NCBI GenBank assembly: GCA_005888075.1
Contig: VBKD01000002.1
Span: 9,502-24,015, forward strand
Reading direction: 5' to 3'
From: Chloroflexota bacterium
Lineage (GTDB): Bacteria > Chloroflexota > Dormibacteria > Dormibacterales > Dormibacteraceae
Length of the DNA: 14,514 bases
Positions 1 to 6,831 of the stretch are shown here, one piece after another; the first letter of the stretch is position 1, and the number at the start of each line of letters is the position of its first letter. A model generated the notes under the pieces. The model was not told the DNA's origin and searched no databases. It saw nothing but the letters and a program-made list of their open reading frames with translations. The translations under genes and the position numbers were made by a program.

Positions 1-2
1 GC

Positions 3-863
3 ATGAGTATTTTGCTGGACTCCTCAACAAGCGTGATCGTTCAGGGCATCACGGGCCGCGAGGGTTCCTTCCACGCCGAGCAGATGCAGACTCTCGGTAC
101 AAAGGTGGTCGCCGGCACGAGCCCAGGGAAAGGCGGCACGACGCATCTCGGCGTTCCGATCTTCAACACGGTGTTCGACGCGGTCGAGGCCACCGGCGCC
201 ACCGCTTCGGGCATCTTCGTCCCGCCGCCGTTCGCGGCCGACGCGATCATGGAGGCGGCCGCCGCCGGGATCACCCTCATCGTCTGCATCACCGAGGGCA
301 TCCCGATCCAGGACATGATCCGCGTCAAGGATTTCCTGCGCGGCTATCCTGCCGCCCGGCTGCTCGGGGCCAACTGTCCCGGGCTGATCACGCCTGGTCA
401 CGCCAAGATCGGGATCATCCCTCAGCGGATAACCAGCCCCGGCACGGTCGGACTCGTGTCGCGCAGCGGCACCCTGACTTACGAGGTCGGGTCGGCCCTG
501 TCCGCGGCTGGAATGGGCCAATCGACGATCGTCGGCATCGGCGGCGACCCGGTGCTTGGCTTGACCTTCAGCGATGTGGTCGCCCTGTTCGAGAAGGATC
601 CGCAGACGACCCACCTCGTGGTGATAGGCGAGATCGGGGGCAGCGATGAAGAGCGCGCGGCGGAGCTGCTCGGGCGCGGGTCGCGGCTCAAGACCGTGGC
701 GTTCATCTCCGGCCGCACGGCCCCGGAAGGCAAGCGCATGGGGCACGCCGGGGCGATCATCTCGGGCAATCGGGGCACCGCAAAGAGCAAGGAGGAAGCG
801 TTCCGCAAAGCCGGCGTCGCGGTGGCGGAGACGACCGACGACATCGTCGGCTTGTTGCGATGA
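3..863 (+). CDS. sucD: Succinyl-CoA ligase (ADP/GDP-forming), alpha subunit
   Basis: This is the alpha subunit of succinyl-CoA synthetase, the TCA-cycle enzyme that converts succinyl-CoA, phosphate and NDP to succinate, CoA and NTP in the cytoplasm. The protein is 286 aa, close to the 289 aa of the E. coli subunit. The CoA-binding Rossmann domain opens with GITGREG (15-21). NCPG lies at 124-127, SRSGTLTYE starts at 153, GIGGDP is at 178-183 and GEIGG at 209-213. The active-site phosphohistidine is His248 in RMGHAGAIISG. The family also includes malate-CoA ligase alpha subunits, but the sequence reads as ordinary SucD. Only two bases precede the ATG, so its ribosome binding site cannot be judged; the beta subunit sucC would be expected just upstream, outside the window. 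The stop overlaps the start of the next gene (ATGA). Confidence 0.95.
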   Translation: MSILLDSSTSVIVQGITGREGSFHAEQMQTLGTKVVAGTSPGKGGTTHLGVPIFNTVFDAVEATGATASGIFVPPPFAADAIMEAAAAGITLIVCITEGIPIQDMIRVKDFLRGYPAARLLGANCPGLITPGHAKIGIIPQRITSPGTVGLVSRSGTLTYEVGSALSAAGMGQSTIVGIGGDPVLGLTFSDVVALFEKDPQTTHLVVIGEIGGSDEERAAELLGRGSRLKTVAFISGRTAPEGKRMGHAGAIISGNRGTAKSKEEAFRKAGVAVAETTDDIVGLLR

Positions 864-1291
864 GCTCACTCCCGCTCACGCTGGGGAGGGCGTTACCCAC
901 CGATCGGACGCGGGACCTGACGATCCTTGCGGGCCTGGTGGCGTGGCTCCTGTACACGCGTGTCTTCTGGGCGCTCCAGGTCGCTCACCTGACCATGCCT
1001 CCATGTCCTTTCTATGCATTCACCGGACATCCATGTCCTTGCTGCGGCGGAACTCGATCGTTCGCCTATATGTGGGAGGGCGACGTGAGCGATGCGGTGA
1101 GGCTTTACCCGCTCGGGCCGGCGCTGTTTGCCGGCACGATCGTCGGGGTCGTGGGCCTGGCCGGGGGAGTCGCCACCGGCCGGACATGGACGCCACGACT
1201 GACTTCGATGCAGTGGCGTCTGTTGAGCATCGGCGCGGCCAGCTTGCTCGCGTTGAGCTGGGCGTTGAAGGTATTCGTCCTCGGCAACTGA
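860..1291 (+). CDS. DUF2752 family small membrane protein
   Basis: This 143-aa protein belongs to the DUF2752 family, whose function is not established. The family signature is clear: CPFYAFTGHPCPCCGGTR at 49-66, with Cys49, Cys59, Cys61 and Cys62 and the terminal Thr-Arg. Three hydrophobic segments are visible at about 20-38, 82-105 and 121-141, so the protein should sit in the cytoplasmic membrane with the Cys-rich stretch just after the first helix. The clustered cysteines could bind a metal or be redox-active, but that is inference. The start ATG overlaps the sucD stop (ATGA), implying translational coupling, although no functional link between DUF2752 and succinyl-CoA ligase is known to me. 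It ends 62 bases before the next gene. Confidence 0.85.
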   Translation: MSSLPLTLGRALPTDRTRDLTILAGLVAWLLYTRVFWALQVAHLTMPPCPFYAFTGHPCPCCGGTRSFAYMWEGDVSDAVRLYPLGPALFAGTIVGVVGLAGGVATGRTWTPRLTSMQWRLLSIGAASLLALSWALKVFVLGN

Positions 1292-1341
1292 CGCTGATTG
1301 TTTGCCGATCTCGCTTGACCAGGGTGACACGGGATCTGAGG

Positions 1342-1347
1342 TAGGGT
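1342..1347 (+). promoter_or_regulatory. Candidate -10 hexamer for a leaderless transcript of acyl-CoA dehydrogenase 1
   Basis: TAGGGT lies exactly 6 bases before the GTG start at 1354, the spacing expected if transcription begins at the start codon. No Shine-Dalgarno-like sequence precedes the GTG. A TTGACC at 1315-1320 resembles a -35 box, but it is 21 bases from the hexamer, longer than the usual 16-18. The call rests on spacing and on similar arrangements elsewhere in the window. Confidence 0.4.
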
Positions 1348-1353
1348 GCTGGT

Positions 1354-2514
1354 GTGGATTTCGAGCTGACGAATGAGCAACGGGCGATTCGGGAAACATG
1401 CCGCGACTTCGCGCGCGAGGTCGTTGCGCCGGCGGCCGAGGAGCTAGACCGCCACCACAAATTCGGTTACGACATCATCCGCCAGATGGGTGAGCTGGGC
1501 CTGTTCGGACTGCCTTTCGCAGAGCAGTACGGCGGGGCGGGAGGCGACCATCTGTCGCTCTGCATAGCGATCGAGGAGATATCGCGCGGTGACGCGGGCG
1601 TGGGCATCACCCTCGAGGCCGCCGTGTGCCTTGGAGCGGCGCCGATCTACGAGTTCGGCACGCGCGAGCAGAAGGAGAGGTGGCTGCCCGATTTGCTGGC
1701 GGGCCGGACCCTGTGGTCATTCGGGCTGACCGAGCCGGAAGCGGGTTCGGATGCGGGGGCCACGAAGACGCGCGCCGAGGCGCGCAACGGCAGCTGGGTG
1801 ATCAACGGCGCGAAGCAGTTCATCACCAACTGCGGAACCGACATCTCGGCCGGCGTGACGATCACCGCCGTCACCGGGAAGAACGGAGGCGAGTCGGAGA
1901 TCAGCGCCATCCTGGTACCGAGCGGCACGCACGGCTATCACGTGCTCGAGTCATACCGAAAGCTCGGCTGGCACTCGTCGGATACGCATCCCCTGAGCTT
2001 CGAGGACTGCGAGGTGCCTGCGGAAAACCTGCTGGGGCCTCGTGGTGGAGGCTACCGGCAGTTCCTGCACACGCTTACCGGCGGGCGAATCGCGATTGGC
2101 GCGTTGTCGGTTGGGGTCGCGCAAGCGTGCCTCGATGCATCGCTCTCGTATGCGAAGGAGCGGCGCTCGTTCGGGGTGCCAATCTCGAAGCACCAGGCGA
2201 TTCAGTTCAAGCTCGCGGACAAGCCCATGGATACGGAGCTCGCGCGGACGATCGAGTACCGGGCCGCGCAGGCCTACGCACACGGCGGGCAGGAGACGAC
2301 GGACGAGGTGCGGATGCTCGCCGCGATGTGCAAGCTCTACGCCTCCGAGGCGTCGAAGCGCGCGGCTGACAACGCCGTGCAGATCCACGGGGGCTACGGT
2401 TTCATGGAGGACTATCCCGTGGCGCGTTACTGGCGGGATGTGAAAGTGAACGAGATCGGAGAGGGAACGTCGGAAGTGCAAAGGATGCTGATCGCCAGAT
2501 TGTTGGGCACTTAA
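1354..2514 (+). CDS. Acyl-CoA dehydrogenase 1
   Basis: A 386-aa FAD-dependent acyl-CoA dehydrogenase that would oxidise an acyl-CoA to the trans-2-enoyl-CoA and pass electrons to electron-transfer flavoprotein. The family layout is complete. An N-terminal helical domain (about 1-115) comes first. The middle beta domain carries LTEPEAGSD (125-133). The C-terminal helical domain carries ERRSFGVPISKHQAIQF (269-285) and QIHGGYGFMEDYPV. Glu370 in IGEGTSEVQR occupies the usual catalytic-base position of short- and medium-chain enzymes. The chain-length preference cannot be read from sequence; a butyryl-, isobutyryl- or methylbutyryl-type substrate fits the mutase genes downstream, but that is context only. 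The GTG at 1354 is chosen because MDFELTNEQR is the normal N-terminus of the family. It stands as a single gene facing the minus-strand propeller operon. Confidence 0.93.
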   Translation: MDFELTNEQRAIRETCRDFAREVVAPAAEELDRHHKFGYDIIRQMGELGLFGLPFAEQYGGAGGDHLSLCIAIEEISRGDAGVGITLEAAVCLGAAPIYEFGTREQKERWLPDLLAGRTLWSFGLTEPEAGSDAGATKTRAEARNGSWVINGAKQFITNCGTDISAGVTITAVTGKNGGESEISAILVPSGTHGYHVLESYRKLGWHSSDTHPLSFEDCEVPAENLLGPRGGGYRQFLHTLTGGRIAIGALSVGVAQACLDASLSYAKERRSFGVPISKHQAIQFKLADKPMDTELARTIEYRAAQAYAHGGQETTDEVRMLAAMCKLYASEASKRAADNAVQIHGGYGFMEDYPVARYWRDVKVNEIGEGTSEVQRMLIARLLGT

Positions 2515-2537
2515 AACCTCCCCACTTGCTGGGGAGG
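2513..2537 (-). terminator. Rho-independent terminator of the YVTN-propeller operon
   Basis: CCTCCCCA (2517-2524) and TGGGGAGG (2530-2537) form a perfect 8-bp stem around the loop CTTGC. Read on the minus strand, the stem is followed directly by TTTT (complement of 2513-2516), the arrangement of an intrinsic terminator for the operon ending at 2604. On the plus strand there is no T-tract after the stem, so termination of acyl-CoA dehydrogenase 1 here is less certain. The T-run is short, which lowers confidence. Confidence 0.55.
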
Positions 2538-2563
2538 TCGGCGGCGTAGCCGCCGGGTGGGGG
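2517..2563. repeat. GC-rich double palindrome, REP-like
   Basis: Two perfect hairpins stand side by side between the convergent genes. The first is the 8-bp stem 2517-2524/2530-2537. The second is CGGCGGC (2539-2545), loop GTA, GCCGCCG (2549-2555). A trailing GTGGGG (2557-2562) can also pair with CCCCAC at 2520-2525, giving an alternative fold that encloses both. This compact architecture resembles dispersed intergenic palindromes known in many bacterial genomes. Only one copy is in the window, so membership of a repeat family is inferred. Confidence 0.45.
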
Positions 2564-2603
2564 CGTGGATTTGGCAGTTGGCGAGGAAGAAGATCTGCCG
2601 GGT

Positions 2604-3770
2604 CTACCTGTACACGCCGTTGTGGCCGATGCTGTAGGCGCCTACGTTTGGGAAGTACGTCAGGCCGTGGTCTTCGGCGCCCACCGGGATCTTCGCCAGC
2701 ACCTGGCCGGTTCGTGTGTCGAACACGTACACGGTGCGGTGGTACCGGCCCGATGCCCATAGCTGGGTGCCCTCCGGGTTCAGCTGCAGCATGTCCGGGC
2801 TGCCGCCGCCGGGGATGGACCATTTGGCGACTACGCTCCGAGTTGCGAAGTCGATGACCGAGATGGTTCCTTCGAGCCGGTTGGTGACGTAGAGCGACTT
2901 GGTGTCGCGCGAGATCTGCAGGCCGTGCGCGCCACGTCCGGTCGGGATGAACTGGATCTCCTTCATCGCCACCGGGTCGACCACCGACACGCCCATGCGG
3001 CCCTGGTTCGTCACGTAAAACAGGCTGCCGTCAGGCGACAGCTTGATGTCGATCGGGAGACCGCCCACCTTGACGTATCCGTCGAGCTGCATCGTGTTGA
3101 CGTTGACCTTGGCCACGATGCCAGACCACTCGGTCGAGATCATGAAGTAGCTGCCGTCGGCGCTGAAGTCGAGGTGATCGGCCCCTGGCCACGGAATCCC
3201 AACCGATTTCAACAGGTGCCAGTCGTGGGGATCGCGAAATTCGATCCTCTGCAGCCGCTCGACCACGTCGACGGCCTTGGTTCCGTCGGGAGTGAAGTAC
3301 AGGTTGTACGGAAACGGAAGCGATATCGTTCGAGTCGGCCTTCCGGTGTGGATGTCGATGACCGTCAGGAGGCTCGACCCCTCGTTGTCGACATAGAGCT
3401 CCCTCATGTCCCAGGCGGGCGTGATGTGATGGGGAATGGCGCCGACCGCGAAGTGGTCGACGACCTGGAACGTCTTCGGGTCGATCACATCTACGGTGCC
3501 CGCGGTGCTGTTCGGCACATACACGCGCTGCGGCAGCGCGCACAGCGGGCATGCCACCGTGCCTGACAGCGTGTTGGCGTAAACGTTGAATGCCGGAGCC
3601 GGCAGCGTCGTCGGCTGAATGTCCGGCGCCGGCAGCGACCGCGCCCCTTGGGTATCGCCATCGACCGCCGGTGTCGTGACCGGTGGGGCCGTCCACACGA
3701 CAGCGAAGACGACCGCCGCGGGGCTGATGATCGCCACGACCAACAGGACCGCAAAGATGATGCGGCTCAT
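2604..3770 (-). CDS. Membrane-anchored seven-bladed YVTN beta-propeller protein
   Basis: A 388-aa protein with an N-terminal hydrophobic segment (about 4-27) and no lipobox cysteine, then a Pro/Thr-rich linker and a beta-propeller, so it is probably anchored with the propeller outside the membrane. Blade-like units begin near residues 114, 155, 198, 239, 281, 325 and 367, spaced 41-44 residues, each with the YVTN pattern (for example LYVTNRLEGTISVIDFAT). That predicts a closed seven-bladed ring. A CPLC motif (74-77) precedes the first blade and might bind a metal or form a disulfide. Such propellers usually bind partners or act in surface or periplasmic complexes; the ligand here is unknown. 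The ATG at 3770 is preferred over an in-frame ATG at 3869. It has GAGGT five bases upstream, puts the signal/anchor at the N-terminus, and avoids overlap with the preceding gene. Confidence 0.85.
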   Translation of the reverse strand: MSRIIFAVLLVVAIISPAAVVFAVVWTAPPVTTPAVDGDTQGARSLPAPDIQPTTLPAPAFNVYANTLSGTVACPLCALPQRVYVPNSTAGTVDVIDPKTFQVVDHFAVGAIPHHITPAWDMRELYVDNEGSSLLTVIDIHTGRPTRTISLPFPYNLYFTPDGTKAVDVVERLQRIEFRDPHDWHLLKSVGIPWPGADHLDFSADGSYFMISTEWSGIVAKVNVNTMQLDGYVKVGGLPIDIKLSPDGSLFYVTNQGRMGVSVVDPVAMKEIQFIPTGRGAHGLQISRDTKSLYVTNRLEGTISVIDFATRSVVAKWSIPGGGSPDMLQLNPEGTQLWASGRYHRTVYVFDTRTGQVLAKIPVGAEDHGLTYFPNVGAYSIGHNGVYR

Positions 3771-3775
3771 GCGCG

Positions 3776-3780
3776 ACCTC
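3776..3780 (-). promoter_or_regulatory. Ribosome binding site that fixes the propeller start
   Basis: On the minus strand GAGGT is followed by five bases and then the ATG at 3770. This matches a Shine-Dalgarno sequence and supports the shorter protein over the 33-residue longer reading that starts at 3869 inside the preceding gene. Confidence 0.6.
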
Positions 3781-3807
3781 AAGGCCGCGCCGACCGCGAC
3801 AAGCGGT

Positions 3808-4230
3808 CTACTCGTCAGGTAGGTCTTCAAGTTTGGGAGCAAGCTCGCACACCCAGCGACCGTCGTCAAGACGGCGGATGAAACGGCCGTATCCCTGGTT
3901 CCGAGCCACGTTCAAGAACTGTTCTTGAGTGATGAGGGTGCGCAGCCTGGCCAGGTCGGCGTAGGTGCTGTCGCGCATGATGCCGCCGACGACGCCTGCC
4001 AGCTCACGCCACTGACCTTCGGATAGCGGTTCCCCGTACCCGGCGATCGTGACCAGCAGAGCGGCCGTCGCGCCGGTGATGGTGTCGGGAAGGATCTTGT
4101 CCGACTTGGCCCGAGAGATGATCTCGCGCCCGGTGCTGATGATGTCGGCGATCCGATCGCGCCTCACGCCGATGATGTCGCGCCCACTTCCCACGGTGGT
4201 GCCTTCCAGATATCTAGGTCCTGCGTCCAT
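3808..4230 (-). CDS. Hypothetical protein, 140 aa
   Basis: I do not recognise a family. The protein is about 140 aa, mixed charged and helical in character, with basic and acidic residues alternating through 16-45, one mildly hydrophobic stretch (about 51-65, ITGATAALLVTIAGYG) and an acidic C-terminus ending LEDLPDE. There is one Trp-Cys pair (WVCEL) near the end and no clear signal peptide. It is the first gene of a two-gene minus-strand operon: its stop lies 37 bases before the propeller ATG. The ATG at 4230 is preferred to a GTG at 4242 because a good -10 hexamer (TAGAAT, minus strand) ends one base before that GTG, which would place the GTG upstream of the likely transcription start. A function in the same envelope process as the propeller is possible but unsupported. 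Confidence 0.6.
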   Translation of the reverse strand: MDAGPRYLEGTTVGSGRDIIGVRRDRIADIISTGREIISRAKSDKILPDTITGATAALLVTIAGYGEPLSEGQWRELAGVVGGIMRDSTYADLARLRTLITQEQFLNVARNQGYGRFIRRLDDGRWVCELAPKLEDLPDE

Positions 4231-4242
4231 CGCCAAGCCCAC

Positions 4243-4253
4243 TATTCTAGTTA
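4243..4253. promoter_or_regulatory. Divergent promoter region with overlapping -10 hexamers
   Basis: The 32 bases between the divergent starts at 4230 and 4263 are unusually AT-rich for this window. On the minus strand TAGAAT (complement of 4244-4249) lies 13 bases before the hypothetical-protein ATG. On the plus strand TAGTTA (4248-4253) lies 9 bases before the TTG of acyl-CoA dehydrogenase 2, and TATTCT (4243-4248) is an alternative. The two promoters overlap, so they may compete or be co-regulated. No convincing -35 box was found on either side. Confidence 0.4.
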
Positions 4254-4262
4254 ACGCCTCAC

Positions 4263-5286
4263 TTGGACCTGGAACTCGCGCCTGAATACACAGCGCTTCG
4301 CGCCGCCACCCGTGAGTTCGCGCAGAGCGGCGTGCAGCCTCATGCGGCCGAGGTCGACAGGGAGCATCGGTTCCCGCATGAGGCTGTCAAGGCCGCCGCC
4401 CAGGCTGGAATGCTGGGCTTCTTGATCCCGCGCGAGTACGGCGGCGCGGGTCTCGACGCGCTGTCCTTTGCGATCTGCATCGAGGAGCTGGCCCAGGCCT
4501 GCGCATCGACAGCCGTGATCGTCGACGTGCACGTCAGCGTCGGCAGTGAGCCGATCCTGCTGTTCGGAGATGAGGAGCAGAAACGGCATTGGCTTCCTCG
4601 CCTGGCGTCGGGTGAGCTGCTGGGCGCTTTCGCGCTGACCGAGCCGGCGTCAGGCTCCGACGCCGCCTCCGTAAAGACGAGCGCTCGGCGAAATCGCGAC
4701 GGGTATGTGCTCAACGGTCCTCGTGCCCGCGGAGACGCCGGGCGTCCGTGTCGGACAGGTCTTCGCGAAGATGGGCCTGCATGGCTCGCCCACCGGGGAG
4801 CTCGTCCTGGAAGACGTGCACGTGCCCGAGACGAGCCGGCTTGGCGCCGAAGGCAAGGGTTTCGCGGTCGCCATGCGCGCGCTCGACTCCGGCCGCATCG
4901 GGATCTCAGGCCAGGCGCTTGGCATCGCGCAGGCGGCCGTGAACGAGAGCCGCACCGTCCTGCTCGAGCGCGGGCACGCACAGGGCGACGAGTTCACACT
5001 CGCGGACATGTCGACTCGAGTGGAATCGGCACGCCTGCTCGCCTACCATGCCGCCTGGCTGTGCGGTCGTGGCCGGCCGTTTACGCGGCAAGCCTCCATG
5101 GCCAAGCTCCACTGCACCGACACCGCGATGCAGGTCGCTCTTGACGCGCTCCAGATCGCGGGGGAAGAAGGGGCGATCTCGGGCACACCGTTCGAGCGCC
5201 ATGTCCGCGACGCCAAGGCGCTTCAGATCTACGAAGGCTCAAACCAGGTTCAGCGTGTGGTCATCGCCCGCGACTTGCTGCGCTAG
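4263..5286 (+). pseudogene. Acyl-CoA dehydrogenase 2, disrupted by an internal deletion with frameshift
   Basis: Two frames together encode an acyl-CoA dehydrogenase. Positions 4263-4715 give residues 1-150, ending YVLN, with LTEPASGSD intact. From 4717 to 5286 another frame continues with VLVPAETPGV and runs to the normal C-terminus, including the catalytic Glu in IYEGSNQVQR (codon at 5233). Compared with the neighbouring intact paralogue, the segment equivalent to its residues 151-182 (TKQFIT through the TDP motif) is missing, a net loss of about 95 nt. A second lesion is an in-frame loss of about 7 residues where FGxPIxxFQ should stand: the sequence reads ERGHAQGDEFTLADM, near 4969-5013. 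The LGGYGY motif is degraded to IAGEEGA. The start is a TTG at 4263 (MDLELAPEY). Translated from there, the product changes frame and ends at 5144, so it should be non-functional. A sequencing or assembly gap is the alternative for the large lesion, but not for the smaller ones. Confidence 0.8.
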
Positions 5287-5289
5287 GCT
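5284..5289 (+). promoter_or_regulatory. Candidate leaderless -10 hexamer for acyl-CoA dehydrogenase 3
   Basis: TAGGCT sits 6 bases before the ATG at 5296, the same spacing as TAGGGT before acyl-CoA dehydrogenase 1. Its first three bases are the stop codon of the disrupted upstream gene. A promoter here would let dehydrogenase 3 be expressed independently of the broken gene. No clear Shine-Dalgarno sequence is present. Confidence 0.35.
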
Positions 5290-5295
5290 CATCCC

Positions 5296-6435
5296 ATGGA
5301 TTTCGAGTTCAGCGCAGAGCAACTCGCCATCCGCGACACGATCCGAGAGCTCGTCCAGGACCGCGTGGCCCCTCGCGCGGCCGAGATCGATCAGACCAGC
5401 GAATACCCGAAGGACATCGAAAGGCTCTTCGCCGACAACGGCATCCTCGGCATTCCATTTCCCGAGGAGTACGGCGGCATCTCCGGATCCAGCGTCACCA
5501 TCTGCATGGGGATCGAAGAGATCGCCAAGGCCTGCGCGAGCTCGTCCCTGATCCTCGCGGTCCAGGCCCTCGGCTCGTATCCGATCCTGGTCGCCGGCTC
5601 CGAGGAGCAGAAGAAGAGGCTGTGCCCGCCCCTTGCCTCGGGCGAGGTGGTCGCGGCCTACGCCCTGTCAGAGCCGGGCAGTGGTTCGGACGCCGCGGCC
5701 ATGAAGACGACGGCGAAACGCCACGGGGACGAGTACGTCCTGAACGGCACCAAGCAGTTCATCACCCAGGGCAGCGTCGCCGGCACGCTTGTGGTTTTTG
5801 CGCAGACGGACCCCAACGCCGACCACAAGGGCATCTCGGCGTTCGTGCTCGAGCGCGAGACGAGCCCGTGGCAGGTGGCCAAGCTCGAGCACAAGCTCGG
5901 CATTCGCGGCTCGCCGACCGCGCAGATCGTGCTGGAAGACGTCAAGGTCCCCGCGGCGAATCGGCTTGGCGATGAAGGCGCCGGCTTCAAGATCGCGCTC
6001 GCGGTCCTGGATCGTTCGCGGCCTGGAATCGGCGCTCAAGCACTGGGGATCGCGGAGGGAGCGTTCGACTATGCGTTGAACTACGTGAAGGAGCGCAATC
6101 AGTTCGGCCAGCCGATCGCCAGCTTTCAGGGCATCCAGTTCATGCTCGCCGATATCGCTACGCAGATCGAGGCCGCGCGCCATCTGGTCTACCGCGCCGC
6201 GACGAAGGTGGATGTGAAGGCGCCGGACCTGACGAAGACCGCGGCGATGGCCAAGGTCTTCGCGTCTGATATGGCGATGAGGGTGACCACCGATTGCGTT
6301 CAGCTGCTGGGCGGCTATGGCTACATCAGCGACTATCCGGTCGAACGAATGATGAGGGACGCGAAGATCACCCAGATCTACGAAGGCACGAACCAGATTC
6401 AGAGAGTGGTCATCGCCAGGGCGCTGCTTCGTTGA
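5296..6435 (+). CDS. Acyl-CoA dehydrogenase 3, short-chain type
   Basis: A complete 379-aa acyl-CoA dehydrogenase, a flavoprotein that oxidises an acyl-CoA to the 2-enoyl-CoA and feeds electrons to ETF. Its length and motifs match short-chain and branched-chain members. LSEPGSGSD is at 124-132, YVLNGTKQFIT at 147-157, ERNQFGQPIASFQGIQF starts at about 263, and QLLGGYGYISDYPVER follows. Glu363 in IYEGTNQIQR is at the catalytic-base position. It is the closest relative in the window to the broken gene just upstream, whose stop is only 9 bases away, so the pair probably arose by tandem duplication. The gene is stop-start coupled to the next one (TTGA). Substrate choice cannot be read directly; butyryl-CoA or isobutyryl-CoA would fit the mutase downstream. 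Confidence 0.94.
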   Translation: MDFEFSAEQLAIRDTIRELVQDRVAPRAAEIDQTSEYPKDIERLFADNGILGIPFPEEYGGISGSSVTICMGIEEIAKACASSSLILAVQALGSYPILVAGSEEQKKRLCPPLASGEVVAAYALSEPGSGSDAAAMKTTAKRHGDEYVLNGTKQFITQGSVAGTLVVFAQTDPNADHKGISAFVLERETSPWQVAKLEHKLGIRGSPTAQIVLEDVKVPAANRLGDEGAGFKIALAVLDRSRPGIGAQALGIAEGAFDYALNYVKERNQFGQPIASFQGIQFMLADIATQIEAARHLVYRAATKVDVKAPDLTKTAAMAKVFASDMAMRVTTDCVQLLGGYGYISDYPVERMMRDAKITQIYEGTNQIQRVVIARALLR

Positions 6436-6824
6436 GCGCTCAGCCGGACAGACCAGAGGAAACACGCGGCGGGACCGAGCTTGCCGTCGCGCCCTACGTT
6501 CCGCCGCCGTCCTACCCGCCGCCTCCGCAGCAGCGAACGGGCCGCACCGAAGCTCGCGCGATCTGGTCGCTGCTGACGGCGATCATCGGCCTCGCCTTCG
6601 GCCTCGTGATCGGCTTTCCGGGCCTCGTGCTTGGGCCCATCGCCTACTTCCTGGGCAAGTCGGCCATCAGCCGGATCGATGGGTCCAACGGAGAGCTTGG
6701 CGGACGCGGCACCGCGGTTGCCGGCTGGGTGATGGGCGTGGTGGCCATGGCGATCGGGGCGGTCGTGACGCTGGTCTGGTTCATCCTCTTCCTGATCGCG
6801 ATCTCCGGCTCCAGCTCCGGATAG
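6432..6824 (+). CDS. DUF4190-like membrane protein with proline-rich tail
   Basis: A 130-aa protein with a hydrophilic, Pro-rich N-terminus (about 1-40, containing PYVPPPSYPPPP) and two hydrophobic segments at about 44-75 and 95-125. The linking stretch GKSAISRIDGSNGELGGRG resembles the short loop of DUF4190 proteins, which are of unknown function. The start is taken as TTG at 6432, overlapping the acyl-CoA dehydrogenase 3 stop (TTGA), because the frame is open further upstream only as a shadow of that gene. If correct, translation is coupled to the dehydrogenase. The gene opens a run of three small membrane-protein genes. Confidence 0.75.
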   Translation: MSAQPDRPEETRGGTELAVAPYVPPPSYPPPPQQRTGRTEARAIWSLLTAIIGLAFGLVIGFPGLVLGPIAYFLGKSAISRIDGSNGELGGRGTAVAGWVMGVVAMAIGAVVTLVWFILFLIAISGSSSG

Positions 6825-6831
6825 CGACCGC

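Noticed and set aside
865..900. Possible second copy of the GC-rich hairpin element near the start of the DUF2752 gene
   Set aside because: CTCCCGCTCACGCTGGGGAG is only a loose match with an imperfect stem and no second hairpin, and it is coding sequence.
1000..1040. Near-repeat of TCCATGTCCTT in the DUF2752 gene
   Set aside because: It reflects two Pro-Cys-Pro segments of the conserved DUF2752 motif, not a DNA element.
3771..3869. Longer start for the propeller protein at 3869
   Set aside because: It would overlap the upstream gene by about 60 bases and bury the membrane anchor 33 residues in. The ATG at 3770 has a Shine-Dalgarno sequence.
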